Shown: in pieces, positions 42,875 to 50,971 of the stretch
Layout: each line of letters opens with the position of its first letter
How positions within the stretch are numbered: position 1 is the first letter of the stretch
Origin: Phycisphaerales bacterium
GTDB taxonomy: Bacteria > Planctomycetota > Phycisphaerae > Sedimentisphaerales > Anaerobacaceae
Reading direction: 5' to 3'
Assembly: GCA_020352215.1 (NCBI GenBank)
Contig: CP070675.1
Span: forward strand, 5,114,966-5,178,965
Length of the DNA stretch: 64,000 nucleotides
Made by a program: the position numbers and the translations under genes
Notes under the pieces: generated by a model
What the model was told of the DNA's origin: nothing
What the model saw: the letters and a program-made list of their open reading frames with translations, nothing else
The model's database searches: none

Positions 42875-43873
42875 CTACACGTATTCCCAGTCCTTCAGCC
42901 ACCGGTAATTTGCCGGCAGGTTGGCCCACATCTGCCTGCCCACGCTTTGCAGCTCCGCCGTTTCTTTCAGATCGAGCTGGCGGCGTTCCGTCACGGCCTT
43001 GGCCACGTTATCGACCTCACTAACGCTGTTCAGGCCGGGGATCGGAATGACGGTATTGCTGTGCAGAATGTACCTGATGGCCAGACGCCCACGCCGGTAG
43101 CTTTCCGTTCGGTCACGTGTAAATAGCGAGCCGGCCGCAAAGGGCTTGATGCCGAAGGCGCCGACGTCACACTTCTTTAGGGCCGGGAAGAAGCTGTCTT
43201 TGGGCGCGGCCTTACTCATAGTGGTGAATGGAAACAGGACCACCTCAAGCTCCGGGAAGTACTCGATCATGAACTTGAACCAGCGACGGTCGTGTGAGGA
43301 GATGCCGATGAATCTGGCCTTGCCCTGCTTCTTGGCCTTGTTCAGCGCCTCAATGACCTCACACGATGTGTTGAATGTGTGCCTGCCGCCCGGCTCGTAG
43401 ACTGTGATGCGCCATAGATCGGTGTACTCCTGCTTGGCCCTGCTGAGGGCGTTGTCCAAGACCTCGCCGAGTTTTTTTGCCGTGCGGTAGTCGGGGTTGC
43501 GGGGCTCACGACCGGTGTCGGACAGGGCCAGGTACACCTTGTCCCGGTTCTTGCCGAGGGCCTTGATGTCCCTGTGCAGTTCACCGCTGCCGGTGCTGTC
43601 GATGAAGTTCATGCCGATATCGAGGCACCGGCTGACGACCTCGTTGCGTTCCTCTTGATCGCTGCCTGAGTGACCACCGAGGCTGACGGCTGAGACCATG
43701 ATATTGGTCTTGCCTAACCGGCGGTACTCCATGTTCGGGTTGTAGTTGAGAATTTTGGATGTATCCGCTGACTCGCCCCCGAGGGCCTTGGTGCCCAGAC
43801 CCACGGCGACACCCGCCGCGACCGTCGCACTATCGCGCATGAACCGACGGCGCGTCACTTGTCTGTTATTCAT
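42875..43873 (-). CDS. Tat-exported aldo/keto reductase
   Basis: 332 residues; GGGAG 7 nt before the ATG. TRRRFMRDSATVAAGVAVG is a twin-arginine signal. The AKR barrel begins YRRLGKTNIMVSAVSLGGHS, with MNFIDSTGSGELHRDIKALG in the place of the usual active-site Asp-Tyr strand; the classical catalytic Tyr is not evident here (FIDST.GSGE), so reductase activity is uncertain. KARFIGISSHDRRWFKFMIE and PIPGLNSVSEVDNV are conserved family segments. An NADPH-dependent role in exported sugar metabolism is possible. It converges with the PEP-CTERM island across a strong terminator. Confidence 0.85.
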   Translation of the reverse strand: MNNRQVTRRRFMRDSATVAAGVAVGLGTKALGGESADTSKILNYNPNMEYRRLGKTNIMVSAVSLGGHSGSDQEERNEVVSRCLDIGMNFIDSTGSGELHRDIKALGKNRDKVYLALSDTGREPRNPDYRTAKKLGEVLDNALSRAKQEYTDLWRITVYEPGGRHTFNTSCEVIEALNKAKKQGKARFIGISSHDRRWFKFMIEYFPELEVVLFPFTTMSKAAPKDSFFPALKKCDVGAFGIKPFAAGSLFTRDRTESYRRGRLAIRYILHSNTVIPIPGLNSVSEVDNVAKAVTERRQLDLKETAELQSVGRQMWANLPANYRWLKDWEYV

Positions 43874-44025
43874 CGTTGGTCTCCCATGAAATTAGTCCTG
43901 TCAAGTCGCATCTACACCGGCCATTCTACCAGACGAGGGGCTGAAAACTCAACCATAAAGGCAAGAGGCGATAGCCTGCTTTGCCGTGGATGTGGCGCGG
44001 AGGTTGGAAATCGAGGATATGTCCC

Positions 44026-44053
44026 TTGATCTGAAGCCATCCTAAAGTATATA
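44026..44053 (+). promoter_or_regulatory. Candidate promoter of the second pseudopilin gene
   Basis: TTGATC (44026-44031), 16-nt spacer, TATATA (44048-44053), 48 bp before the ATG. Confidence 0.4.
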
Positions 44054-44101
44054 CTCAAAGTGTAACCACGGCCTTGTGACAGAAGGGAAATCGGCATCAT
44101 T

Positions 44102-44899
44102 ATGGGCGAGCGGCGAGGATTCACACTAATAGAACTCTTAGTAGTGATCGCCATAATTGCATTACTGATGGCGATACTGATGCCGGCACTGCAACGCGTG
44201 AAGAAACAGGCCGAAGCGGTTGCCTGTTTGTCGAATCTGCGCCAGTGGGCCGTCGCTCTTGGCATGTACACGGGCGATCATGAAGGCTCTTTCTGGAGCG
44301 GCAATATCATGGCGGGGGGATGGGAGCAGTACAGCTGGATTCATCCACTCAGTCCGTACCACAGCTACGAGGCGGACCTGCGTTTTTGCCCCACAGCCAC
44401 GAAACTCAGGAGCGACGGCGGGCTCGACCCGTTCGCAGCCTGGGGACCCGCCCCAGAAGGAAGCGATGACTGTGCCAGCTATGGAATGAACAACTGGGTC
44501 TGCAACCCGGCGCGTGACGTCGAGTTCATCCACGGCAGAGAAGCGACCAAGGATAACTGGAGGAACGCCTATGTCGAGTCAGCAAGCAGCATACCGTTAT
44601 TCTTGGATTGCGCGTATGTTGAAGGCAAACCTTACCATTTCGACACGCCTCCTGACTTTGATGGTGACATCTCTGCTTGGGGCGTAAGCTCGCTACAGAT
44701 GAAGCGTTTTTGTCTGAACCGGCACAGTGGATACACGAACGGTGTTTTCCTGGACTTCTCCGTCAGAAAGATCGGCCTGAAGGAGTTGTGGACGCTGAAG
44801 TGGCACAGAAGTTACGACACGAACGGCATGTGGACGATAGCGGGCGGTGCCATACCAAGCGATTGGCCCCCGTGGATGAAGAATCTCACAGACTACTGA
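44102..44899 (+). CDS. Prepilin-like protein with type II pseudopilin N-terminus (second)
   Basis: 265 residues. A six-residue leader (GERRG) precedes [20 protein letters not shown], a prepilin peptidase site and membrane helix. [20 protein letters not shown] follows, as in the 11.5 kb paralogue. The C-terminal [20 protein letters not shown] is the DUF1559-like end (GxFxDxSV in place of the DGHV motif). Ribosome binding site GAAGGGAAA is rather far from the ATG. No secretion ATPase or peptidase gene is nearby, so it probably uses a genome-wide type II/IV machinery. Confidence 0.85.
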   Translation: MGERRGFTLIELLVVIAIIALLMAILMPALQRVKKQAEAVACLSNLRQWAVALGMYTGDHEGSFWSGNIMAGGWEQYSWIHPLSPYHSYEADLRFCPTATKLRSDGGLDPFAAWGPAPEGSDDCASYGMNNWVCNPARDVEFIHGREATKDNWRNAYVESASSIPLFLDCAYVEGKPYHFDTPPDFDGDISAWGVSSLQMKRFCLNRHSGYTNGVFLDFSVRKIGLKELWTLKWHRSYDTNGMWTIAGGAIPSDWPPWMKNLTDY

Positions 44900-44961
44900 A
44901 ACAGATAATCGACAGCTTGTTGCCTCGTTCTACCTTCCGACCAAGAACTAAGAACTCAACA

Positions 44962-46233
44962 CTATTTCTGCCCAAGCCATCTGACGACTTCCCGCACGCC
45001 TGGTCGTTTTCCGTACATCAAGATGCCGGTCCTGAATACCTTTGCAGTGAGCCATATTGCCGCGAGCGCTGCTGCAGCTAATACAAGCACCGAGGCAAGA
45101 ACTTCACCAATCCAGATGTCCGAGCCGGCCGAAAGCCGCAGTATCATGACCATCGGTGTCATTGGAGGGATGAACGAAAGCACTTTGGCCATCATGCCGT
45201 CCGGGTGGCGGACGACGTTCATCCAGGCGACCATCGGGACCACACACGTAAGTATGACCGGCATCATGAGACTCTGGGTTTCCTTGATCGTGTTGCAGAT
45301 CGAGCCGATCCCGACCATGATTGAGCTAAAGAGCAGAAAACCGAGTATGAAATAGACTGCGAAGTATGGCGCCATCTCCGGCGGTATCTCAACGTTCAGC
45401 CCCCGCGACCGGGCCGCAAGATAGGCTCCACTGCCCCACAAGCTCACCACGGTCAGGCTGATCCCGACCTGCCCGACGATCTTGCCGGCCATCAGCTGGA
45501 ACGGGCTGACCGCCGAGAGCAGCACTTCAATGACGCGAGAGCTCTTCTCATCGATGATGCTGCTTAGCATTTGCTGACCAGTCCCAACGATCCCCAGGAA
45601 CAGCAGATACATGAAGAAGAAAGGGACCATCATTCGGGTTATTGCATCAGCTTTGCTCTGGACACGCTCTGTGTCGCCCGCCGAGCCAATTTCCACCCTA
45701 TCGGTCGGCACATTGCGGAGCTTGGCGAGGGACTCCCGATCAAGCTGATGCAATTCGTAGCGCCGATTCACCACAGCCTCCCTGAGCAGGTACTCGATCG
45801 TCCCCAGCATCTCATCGTGCGCGGGCTTGGGTTTGTACGTGTAAAGACGCATCTTGCCGGACCCTTCCACTATGCTCTCGTCCAGCAAAACATATACGTC
45901 TGTCTGGCCTTGGCGGAGTTTGTTCTTGCCTTGTGCTTCGGCCGCATCAGCGCCGTTCGGCTCGTCGAGCTCCTGCAGCAGGATTTGTCTTTTCGGATTT
46001 CTGTCATGATATTTCTCGAAAGAAGTGTTGATTTCGTCTGAGAGCTCTTGCGATAGATCAGTGACGGTGACCTTGATGGGTGGACGGGCGGAGCCCCTGG
46101 TATCTGCGAGTAGCCCGGCAAAGAAGATGACTGCCACCACCATAACCGGCAGGGCCAGAATGCTCAGAATAAATGCCTTGGTCTTGACGGTCTCAGCGTA
46201 TTCGCGTTGGGCAACCTTAAGAATCTTGTACAT
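44962..46233 (-). CDS. ABC-2 type transporter permease (NatB-like)
   Basis: 423 residues from ATG 46233 (GGAG 6 nt upstream; the frame extends to a TTG at 46245). The first helix is AFILSILALPVMVVAVIFFA, followed by a large extracytoplasmic domain of about 150 residues (KVTVTDLSQELSDEINTSF), then five further helices (FFFMYLLFLGIVGTGQQML, YFAVYFILGFLLFSSIMVG, LASVLVLAAAALAAIW). It ends in a short cytoplasmic tail. This is the NatB arrangement; E. coli-type exporters of this class move Na+ or small molecules. The start overlaps the end of the ATPase gene by 17 bp, so both are made together. Confidence 0.88.
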   Translation of the reverse strand: MYKILKVAQREYAETVKTKAFILSILALPVMVVAVIFFAGLLADTRGSARPPIKVTVTDLSQELSDEINTSFEKYHDRNPKRQILLQELDEPNGADAAEAQGKNKLRQGQTDVYVLLDESIVEGSGKMRLYTYKPKPAHDEMLGTIEYLLREAVVNRRYELHQLDRESLAKLRNVPTDRVEIGSAGDTERVQSKADAITRMMVPFFFMYLLFLGIVGTGQQMLSSIIDEKSSRVIEVLLSAVSPFQLMAGKIVGQVGISLTVVSLWGSGAYLAARSRGLNVEIPPEMAPYFAVYFILGFLLFSSIMVGIGSICNTIKETQSLMMPVILTCVVPMVAWMNVVRHPDGMMAKVLSFIPPMTPMVMILRLSAGSDIWIGEVLASVLVLAAAALAAIWLTAKVFRTGILMYGKRPGVREVVRWLGQK

Positions 46234-47128
46234 CACTTGCTCCAACCAAGTCGACGAAGATCTCGTGAAGAGACGGCACCTTTATCTCAAATGCTTGCAC
46301 ACGCACCCGATCCAAAAGCTCACGGAGCAGTTGCTGGGGATCGGCATTCTCCTTCAGGCTGATTTGCAGTCGACTGCCGTCCTGGTCTACTCGTGTCACC
46401 ATAGGAAGGTCCGTGATGAAGCCCGTATAGCCCTCAAGCTCGACACAAACCGCGTGGGACCTCTGCCGCGATTTGATGCTGGATAGTCTGTCATCGAGAA
46501 TGGCTTTGCCTCTGTTTATCAGGAGAATGAAGTCGCAGAGCTTTTCGGCTTCGTGCATGACGTGTGTGGAAAATATGACGGTTTTGCCTTCATCTCGCAT
46601 CCCGAGAATGATGCTCTTGAGCAGATCGGTATTTAGCGGGTCCAATCCTGAAAATGGCTCGTCGAGTATTAGCAGTTCCGGCGCATTGATGGCAGTGACA
46701 GCAAACTGCAGTTTTTGATGCATTCCGCGTGAGAGTTCCTCTACCTTCTTGTCCGCCCAGCTGGCCAAGTCCAAACGCTCCAGCCATTCGGGCACACGTC
46801 GCGCGAGTTCACTGCTGGCTACGCCTTTGATCGCGCCGAAATAGGCCAGCACCTTGCCGACCTTCATCTTCCGGTACAGCCCGCGCTCCTCGGGCATGTA
46901 CCCGATCCGAGTCCTGGCCCGTTCGATTGAAGTGTCCCCAAATATCTCGATGTCCCCGTCGTCGGGGCGGATGATATTCATGATCATGCGAATCGTGGTT
47001 GTCTTTCCTGCGCCATTGGGCCCAAGGAAGCCGTAGATACTTCCTGCAGGGACCGTCACGCTCAAGGCGTCGACCGCCCGAACGTCACCGAAAGCCTTAC
47101 ATGCCCGTCTAAGCGATACCGCGTTCAT
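46217..47128 (-). CDS. ABC transporter ATP-binding protein (NatA-like)
   Basis: 303 residues. GFLGPNGAGKTTTIRMIMNI is Walker A, VEELSRGMHQKLQFAV the ABC signature (degenerate LSRGM, as often in this family), LLILDEPFSGLDP Walker B plus D-loop, and TVIFSTHVMHEAE the H-loop. The C-terminal 80 residues form the regulatory tail common in NatA proteins. It powers the permease encoded just downstream. Cargo not determinable from sequence. Confidence 0.92.
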   Translation of the reverse strand: MNAVSLRRACKAFGDVRAVDALSVTVPAGSIYGFLGPNGAGKTTTIRMIMNIIRPDDGDIEIFGDTSIERARTRIGYMPEERGLYRKMKVGKVLAYFGAIKGVASSELARRVPEWLERLDLASWADKKVEELSRGMHQKLQFAVTAINAPELLILDEPFSGLDPLNTDLLKSIILGMRDEGKTVIFSTHVMHEAEKLCDFILLINRGKAILDDRLSSIKSRQRSHAVCVELEGYTGFITDLPMVTRVDQDGSRLQISLKENADPQQLLRELLDRVRVQAFEIKVPSLHEIFVDLVGASDVQDS

Positions 47129-47398
47129 AGTCTGAGAATCCTGCCGGTTGAGCTGCGTATCGGTCTCATCACGCGAGCTGCGCTTACCAAGATTGCTGTG
47201 TCAGAATATCACACGCACGTGATAAATACAGCTAATTCTATCGTTCTTTGAGGCTTCGCCTGCCAATCAGGGAGAATTTTGTTACCCGCCACCGAGTTGT
47301 TGCCTCTCATAGATGGACAGAAAGACGTTTGAAAGGCAACTGTTCGAGTGAAAAACCGTTGGGACGCACCAAACAAGTGATAGGAAGGAGCGAGTGTC

Positions 47399-47536
47399 AT
47401 GAAAGTGCTGAGATTCCTGCAAAAGTGGTGGCTTAAACTGTGGAGCTCCGGTTTGGATTGGACTGTGGGAGTCGACTCGCACAAATGGGAAAGCAAGATA
47501 GAGGTCTTCAGATGTCTGTCGAGCACGTGTCATTAA
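47399..47536 (+). CDS. 45-residue conserved-looking small protein
   Basis: ATG 47399 to TAA 47534-47536 with GGAAGGAG 8 nt upstream, one of the best ribosome binding sites in the window. The product begins MKVLRFLQKWWLKLWSSG and ends RCLSSTCH; amphipathic and Trp/Lys/Leu-rich at the N-terminus, suggesting membrane association. No family recognised. It precedes the 58-residue lipoprotein gene by 65 bp. Confidence 0.5.
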   Translation: MKVLRFLQKWWLKLWSSGLDWTVGVDSHKWESKIEVFRCLSSTCH

Positions 47537-47601
47537 GTGGCCGGGCGAAAATGTGTCCATTTCGAAGATTGCCGTTGGAACCCTGTTAAGGAAACCTGAC
47601 G

Positions 47602-47778
47602 ATGAAGAAGATACTACTGATTTGCGTGTTGATGCTGTTGCTGCTGGTATTACCGGGCTGTGTGACTATCCTTGGCCACGGACACGGTGGATTCAGAGGT
47701 TACAGACACCACCACGTATGGCACGGGCCAAGAGGTCGGGGCTGCGCCATAGTGAGCCACCTGCTGATCGGCCACTGA
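47602..47778 (+). CDS. Small His-rich lipoprotein
   Basis: 58 residues from ATG 47602, AAGGAAA 7 nt upstream. ILLICVLMLLLLVLPGC is a lipoprotein signal with lipobox Cys at residue 20; the short mature part is rich in His, Gly and Arg (ILGHGHGGFRGYRHHHVWHG). A metal-binding or cell-envelope role is possible but inferred from composition only. Similar tiny His-rich lipoproteins occur in planctomycetes. The gene and its 45-residue neighbour share orientation. Confidence 0.6.
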   Translation: MKKILLICVLMLLLLVLPGCVTILGHGHGGFRGYRHHHVWHGPRGRGCAIVSHLLIGH

Positions 47779-47988
47779 TGCAGGATCGCCGAGTAATCCG
47801 GCCAAGGTCGATCTGTTTCAGGGCTGTATTCGATGACCTTTAATCTGAATCGCAAGGCGCAGATCTGAGAAGCGCCATCCGGATCTTCCTCCCCATAGGC
47901 CTGGGTGGGGCGGCGGGACAACAGGAGGCCAACTCTCCCGAAGGTCTCAATGCTGAGGCCTCAGCTCCCCCGTCCCACCCACAATTCG

Positions 47989-50169
47989 TCATGCATGAGC
48001 CAGGTTCTGGACATCGTGGGTGCCGCTTGTGAGAGCTTGTTTGGTCCGCTTAGGGTTCATTGGAAGCTGAAGCAGCCTGGCGCCGGTTGCATCAAAGATC
48101 GCGTTTGCAATGACGGCGCCCATGCAGATGATGGCTGGCTCCCCGCCTCCTTGCGGAGAAGTGCCTTGTGCTTCCACGAGCACCGTTTCGATTTTCGGTA
48201 CCCAGGAAAAGCGGGGCAGCTCGTACGTATCGAAGTTCACATCGACGATCTTTCCGCCTTCGAAGTGGATATCTTCCGATAGAGCGTAGCCTAATCCCAT
48301 CGTGATGCAGCCTTCCATCTGTATCCTTGCTCCCTCGGGATTGATTACCAGGCCCATTTCCTGGCCGCACACTACTCGCTTGACCTGAACATGCCCGCTT
48401 GCCTTGTCCACCGCAACTTCGGCGATCAAGGCCACACATGTCCCCGAATCGGTTCCACAGGCAACGCCGAGACCCCGGCCGCTGGGGGCCTTTGATCTAG
48501 TCCAGCCGAATTCCTCCGCTGCGGCCTTGAGGGCGCTTATCATTCTCTCATCGCGCAAGTTCTTCAGACGAAACTCCACAGGGTCCATCGCCGCCTTTGA
48601 TGCCATTATGTCTATCTGCGATTCTCTGGCGAAGGTATTTGTGTTGTTTGCCGGTGCTCGCCAGGGCCCCGTGGCAAAGGGATGCACGCTGCCGGAACCG
48701 CCCATCCAGCCTCCGAAGCTGGCCGTTATGTGATGCGGTATGTCATAGAATTGCGCCGAGCCCCTCTCCCCTGCAGAGTATACACCGTAGTCCCAGAAAA
48801 CGATTTTCCCCGCTTTCGTGACACCCGATCTTATTTTGACTACGGCTGCCGGTCTGAACGTGTCGTAGAAGAATTCTTCCTCGCGGCTCCAGGCAACCTG
48901 TACCGGTTTCGAAGCCAGTTTTGCCAGGCGGGCCGCCTCTATAGCCTGTCTGCCGCTGGTCTTGCCGCCGAAACCTCCGCCAACGAACGGGGTAATTACC
49001 CGAACATCCTGCTGGGCGAAGCCTAGCGCTTCGGCGACCTGATCCTTGAGGCTGAAAGGTGTTTGCGTTGACGCCCAAACAGTAGCCTTGTTGCCGTCAA
49101 CCTTGGCCAAGGCGGTATGGGTCTCCATCGGTGCATGTGCGACATAGCCGTCAAGATAGGTCTGCTCGATGCGAATGTCGGCGAGTTTTTCTCCGCTCTC
49201 GATGTTGCCGCCGCTGGCGACAACATTTCTTCGTTGAGCGCTGCTCAGCAAATGCTCGAAGATTGTCTCATCGTCGACTGTTGCTTGCGGCACGTCAAAT
49301 TCGGCCTTGATTTTCTCCAGAGCCTTTTCCGCCCCATCGGGGCTCTTGTGCAGGACAGCGATCAAGTCGCCATCCCGAATCAGCCGGGCCCCATCGACGT
49401 CCTCTACCGCCGACGTGTCTACACTGCGCATCTTGGCTCCATGGGCCGGGGGTCTCAGAATCTTTGCATACAGCATATCAGGCAAACGAATGTCCCCTGC
49501 GAACTTGGCCGCCCCTGTGACTTTCTCGAGCGCATCCCGGCGCAGGACATCTCTGCCGACTATCTTGAACTCCGACGGTTTCTTCAGAGCGGGTTTGCCT
49601 TTGGCACGCCGTGCTATCGTCTTACCCTTAGCTAATTGGGCATAGCTTACCTGCTTGGCCTTGTTCTTCTTATCGAATACTGCTCCGTTCTCGGTAGCCA
49701 ATCTCTCGGCAGGCGTTTGCAGAAACTCGGCAGCCAACTCGATTAAGACGGCCCTGGCCTCTGCCCCTGCGGCCCTCAATGCGGGGCCAAAGAAACGCGT
49801 GGTCATAGACCCGAAAGTCCCCATATCCCACGGGCATAAAGTTGTGTCGCCCATGACCATGTCGACTGATTGCAGACTCACATCGATCTCATCTGCAAGC
49901 ATCTGCGCCAGTGACGTTACGACTCCCTGGCCCATTTCAATCTTACCGGTGAAGCAGGTGACTCTGCCGTCGGCCCCGATTCTCAGGTATGCGTTAAAAT
50001 CCTCAGGATAACCTCTGCCGCGCCTTCGCCCCTCTACCGTGGAACCATCACCGATGCTGAAGAAGATTATGATCCCACCGCCTATTAGCCTCAGAAACTC
50101 CCGACGTGTGAGATTTGGGTCGGTGGTTATGTCACTGAAATCAAGCTCGATATACTCGTCTTCTTTCAT
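47989..50169 (-). CDS. Molybdopterin-binding subunit of an aldehyde/isoquinoline oxidoreductase-type enzyme
   Basis: 726 residues. TRREFLRLIGGGIIIFFSI is a twin-arginine-like signal, so the enzyme is probably exported as a folded complex. The first Moco domain has GRVTCFTGKIEMGQGVVTSL. After the ferredoxin-like insertion come ITPFVGGGFGGKTSGRQAIE and ATGPWRAPANNTNTFARES, and the catalytic Glu is in GGGEPAIICMGAVIANAI. This layout fits IorB-like members of the xanthine dehydrogenase family, oxidising aldehydes or N-heterocycles at molybdenum. Its start lies 6 bp after the stop of the iron-sulfur subunit gene, so the two form an operon. Confidence 0.9.
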   Translation of the reverse strand: MKEDEYIELDFSDITTDPNLTRREFLRLIGGGIIIFFSIGDGSTVEGRRRGRGYPEDFNAYLRIGADGRVTCFTGKIEMGQGVVTSLAQMLADEIDVSLQSVDMVMGDTTLCPWDMGTFGSMTTRFFGPALRAAGAEARAVLIELAAEFLQTPAERLATENGAVFDKKNKAKQVSYAQLAKGKTIARRAKGKPALKKPSEFKIVGRDVLRRDALEKVTGAAKFAGDIRLPDMLYAKILRPPAHGAKMRSVDTSAVEDVDGARLIRDGDLIAVLHKSPDGAEKALEKIKAEFDVPQATVDDETIFEHLLSSAQRRNVVASGGNIESGEKLADIRIEQTYLDGYVAHAPMETHTALAKVDGNKATVWASTQTPFSLKDQVAEALGFAQQDVRVITPFVGGGFGGKTSGRQAIEAARLAKLASKPVQVAWSREEEFFYDTFRPAAVVKIRSGVTKAGKIVFWDYGVYSAGERGSAQFYDIPHHITASFGGWMGGSGSVHPFATGPWRAPANNTNTFARESQIDIMASKAAMDPVEFRLKNLRDERMISALKAAAEEFGWTRSKAPSGRGLGVACGTDSGTCVALIAEVAVDKASGHVQVKRVVCGQEMGLVINPEGARIQMEGCITMGLGYALSEDIHFEGGKIVDVNFDTYELPRFSWVPKIETVLVEAQGTSPQGGGEPAIICMGAVIANAIFDATGARLLQLPMNPKRTKQALTSGTHDVQNLAHA

Positions 50170-50175
50170 ATCAAA

Positions 50176-50649
50176 TCACCGCCTTCTCATTTCCTCGGCC
50201 GCCGACTCAATAGCCCGGATAATGCGGACGTGCGCTCCACACCTGCATAAGTTGTCGTCCATGCCTTGGATAATCTCCGCCCGTGAGGGCCGAGGATTTT
50301 TCAGCAGCAGACTGTAAGCGTTGAGAATCGTACCGGGTGTGCAAAAACCACACTGAAGCGCATCGTGTTTTACAAACGCCTCTTGAATAGGATGGAGCTT
50401 GCCGTTCTTGGCCAGTCCTTCGATTGTGATAACGTCTTTGCCTTTGACGTATCCGACGGGAACGACACACGAGCGGACGGCTTTTCCATCTACGATGACA
50501 GTGCAAGCACCGCACTGGGCCTTTCCGCAGCCGTATTTTGTTCCCGTAAGACCCAAGTCGGTACGGAGGACCCATAGGAGCATTCGCTCGCCATCTGTGG
50601 ACAGGCTTATGGATCTGCCGTTGAGTTTGAAGGAAATTGTCTCAGTCAT
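50176..50649 (-). CDS. 2Fe-2S subunit of the molybdenum hydroxylase
   Basis: 157 residues from ATG 50649, GAGAGGG 6 nt upstream. Ligands of the first cluster are in KYGCGKAQCGACTVIVDGK with RSCVVPV; the second all-helical domain has QCGFCTPGTILNAYSLL and DDNLCRCGAHVRII. Typical for the small subunit of IorAB/xanthine-dehydrogenase-like enzymes, passing electrons from molybdenum to an external acceptor such as cytochrome c. It has no signal of its own and would be co-exported with the large subunit. Confidence 0.92.
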   Translation of the reverse strand: MTETISFKLNGRSISLSTDGERMLLWVLRTDLGLTGTKYGCGKAQCGACTVIVDGKAVRSCVVPVGYVKGKDVITIEGLAKNGKLHPIQEAFVKHDALQCGFCTPGTILNAYSLLLKNPRPSRAEIIQGMDDNLCRCGAHVRIIRAIESAAEEMRRR

Positions 50650-50826
50650 GTCGAACCCTCTCATATCCCAGATTACTGGCACATACGCTACCGACAAGTA
50701 TAGACGCCCCCGGCTCCAGGTGTCCACAATATTCTCGCGGTCAGTTTGCCGCGCACGGGCGGTGGCAAGTGGCTGAGGCGGACTGCCTCTCGTCGCGATT
50801 TAGCCCGATTCTGCGGCAAGTTTCTC

Positions 50827-50855
50827 TTGACGAGAGGGCGCAGATTGGGTATAAA
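50827..50855 (+). promoter_or_regulatory. Promoter of the second giant secreted protein
   Basis: TTGACG (50827-50832), 17-nt spacer, TATAAA (50850-50855). Nearly the same boxes and flanks as the promoter at 33574. The leader is about 110 nt and has no tandem RNA repeat. Confidence 0.65.
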
Positions 50856-50971
50856 AGTAATATCGGCGTGTTTAGGTAGGTTTTGACGGCACATCTTCGT
50901 GCGTGTTCCAAAGGGGCAGGGTAAACATCACTCCCGGCCGAGTAATATACCATTCTCGAAGGAGTAAGATT

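Larger units (their letters stand above)
47129..47988. other. Gap between ABC exporter and molybdenum hydroxylase genes
   Basis: 860 bp that hold the two short plus-strand genes above. Downstream of them, TGGGTGGG near 47905 pairs with CCCACCCA near 47975, a possible terminator loop between the converging plus- and minus-strand units. Nothing else supported. Confidence 0.5.
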
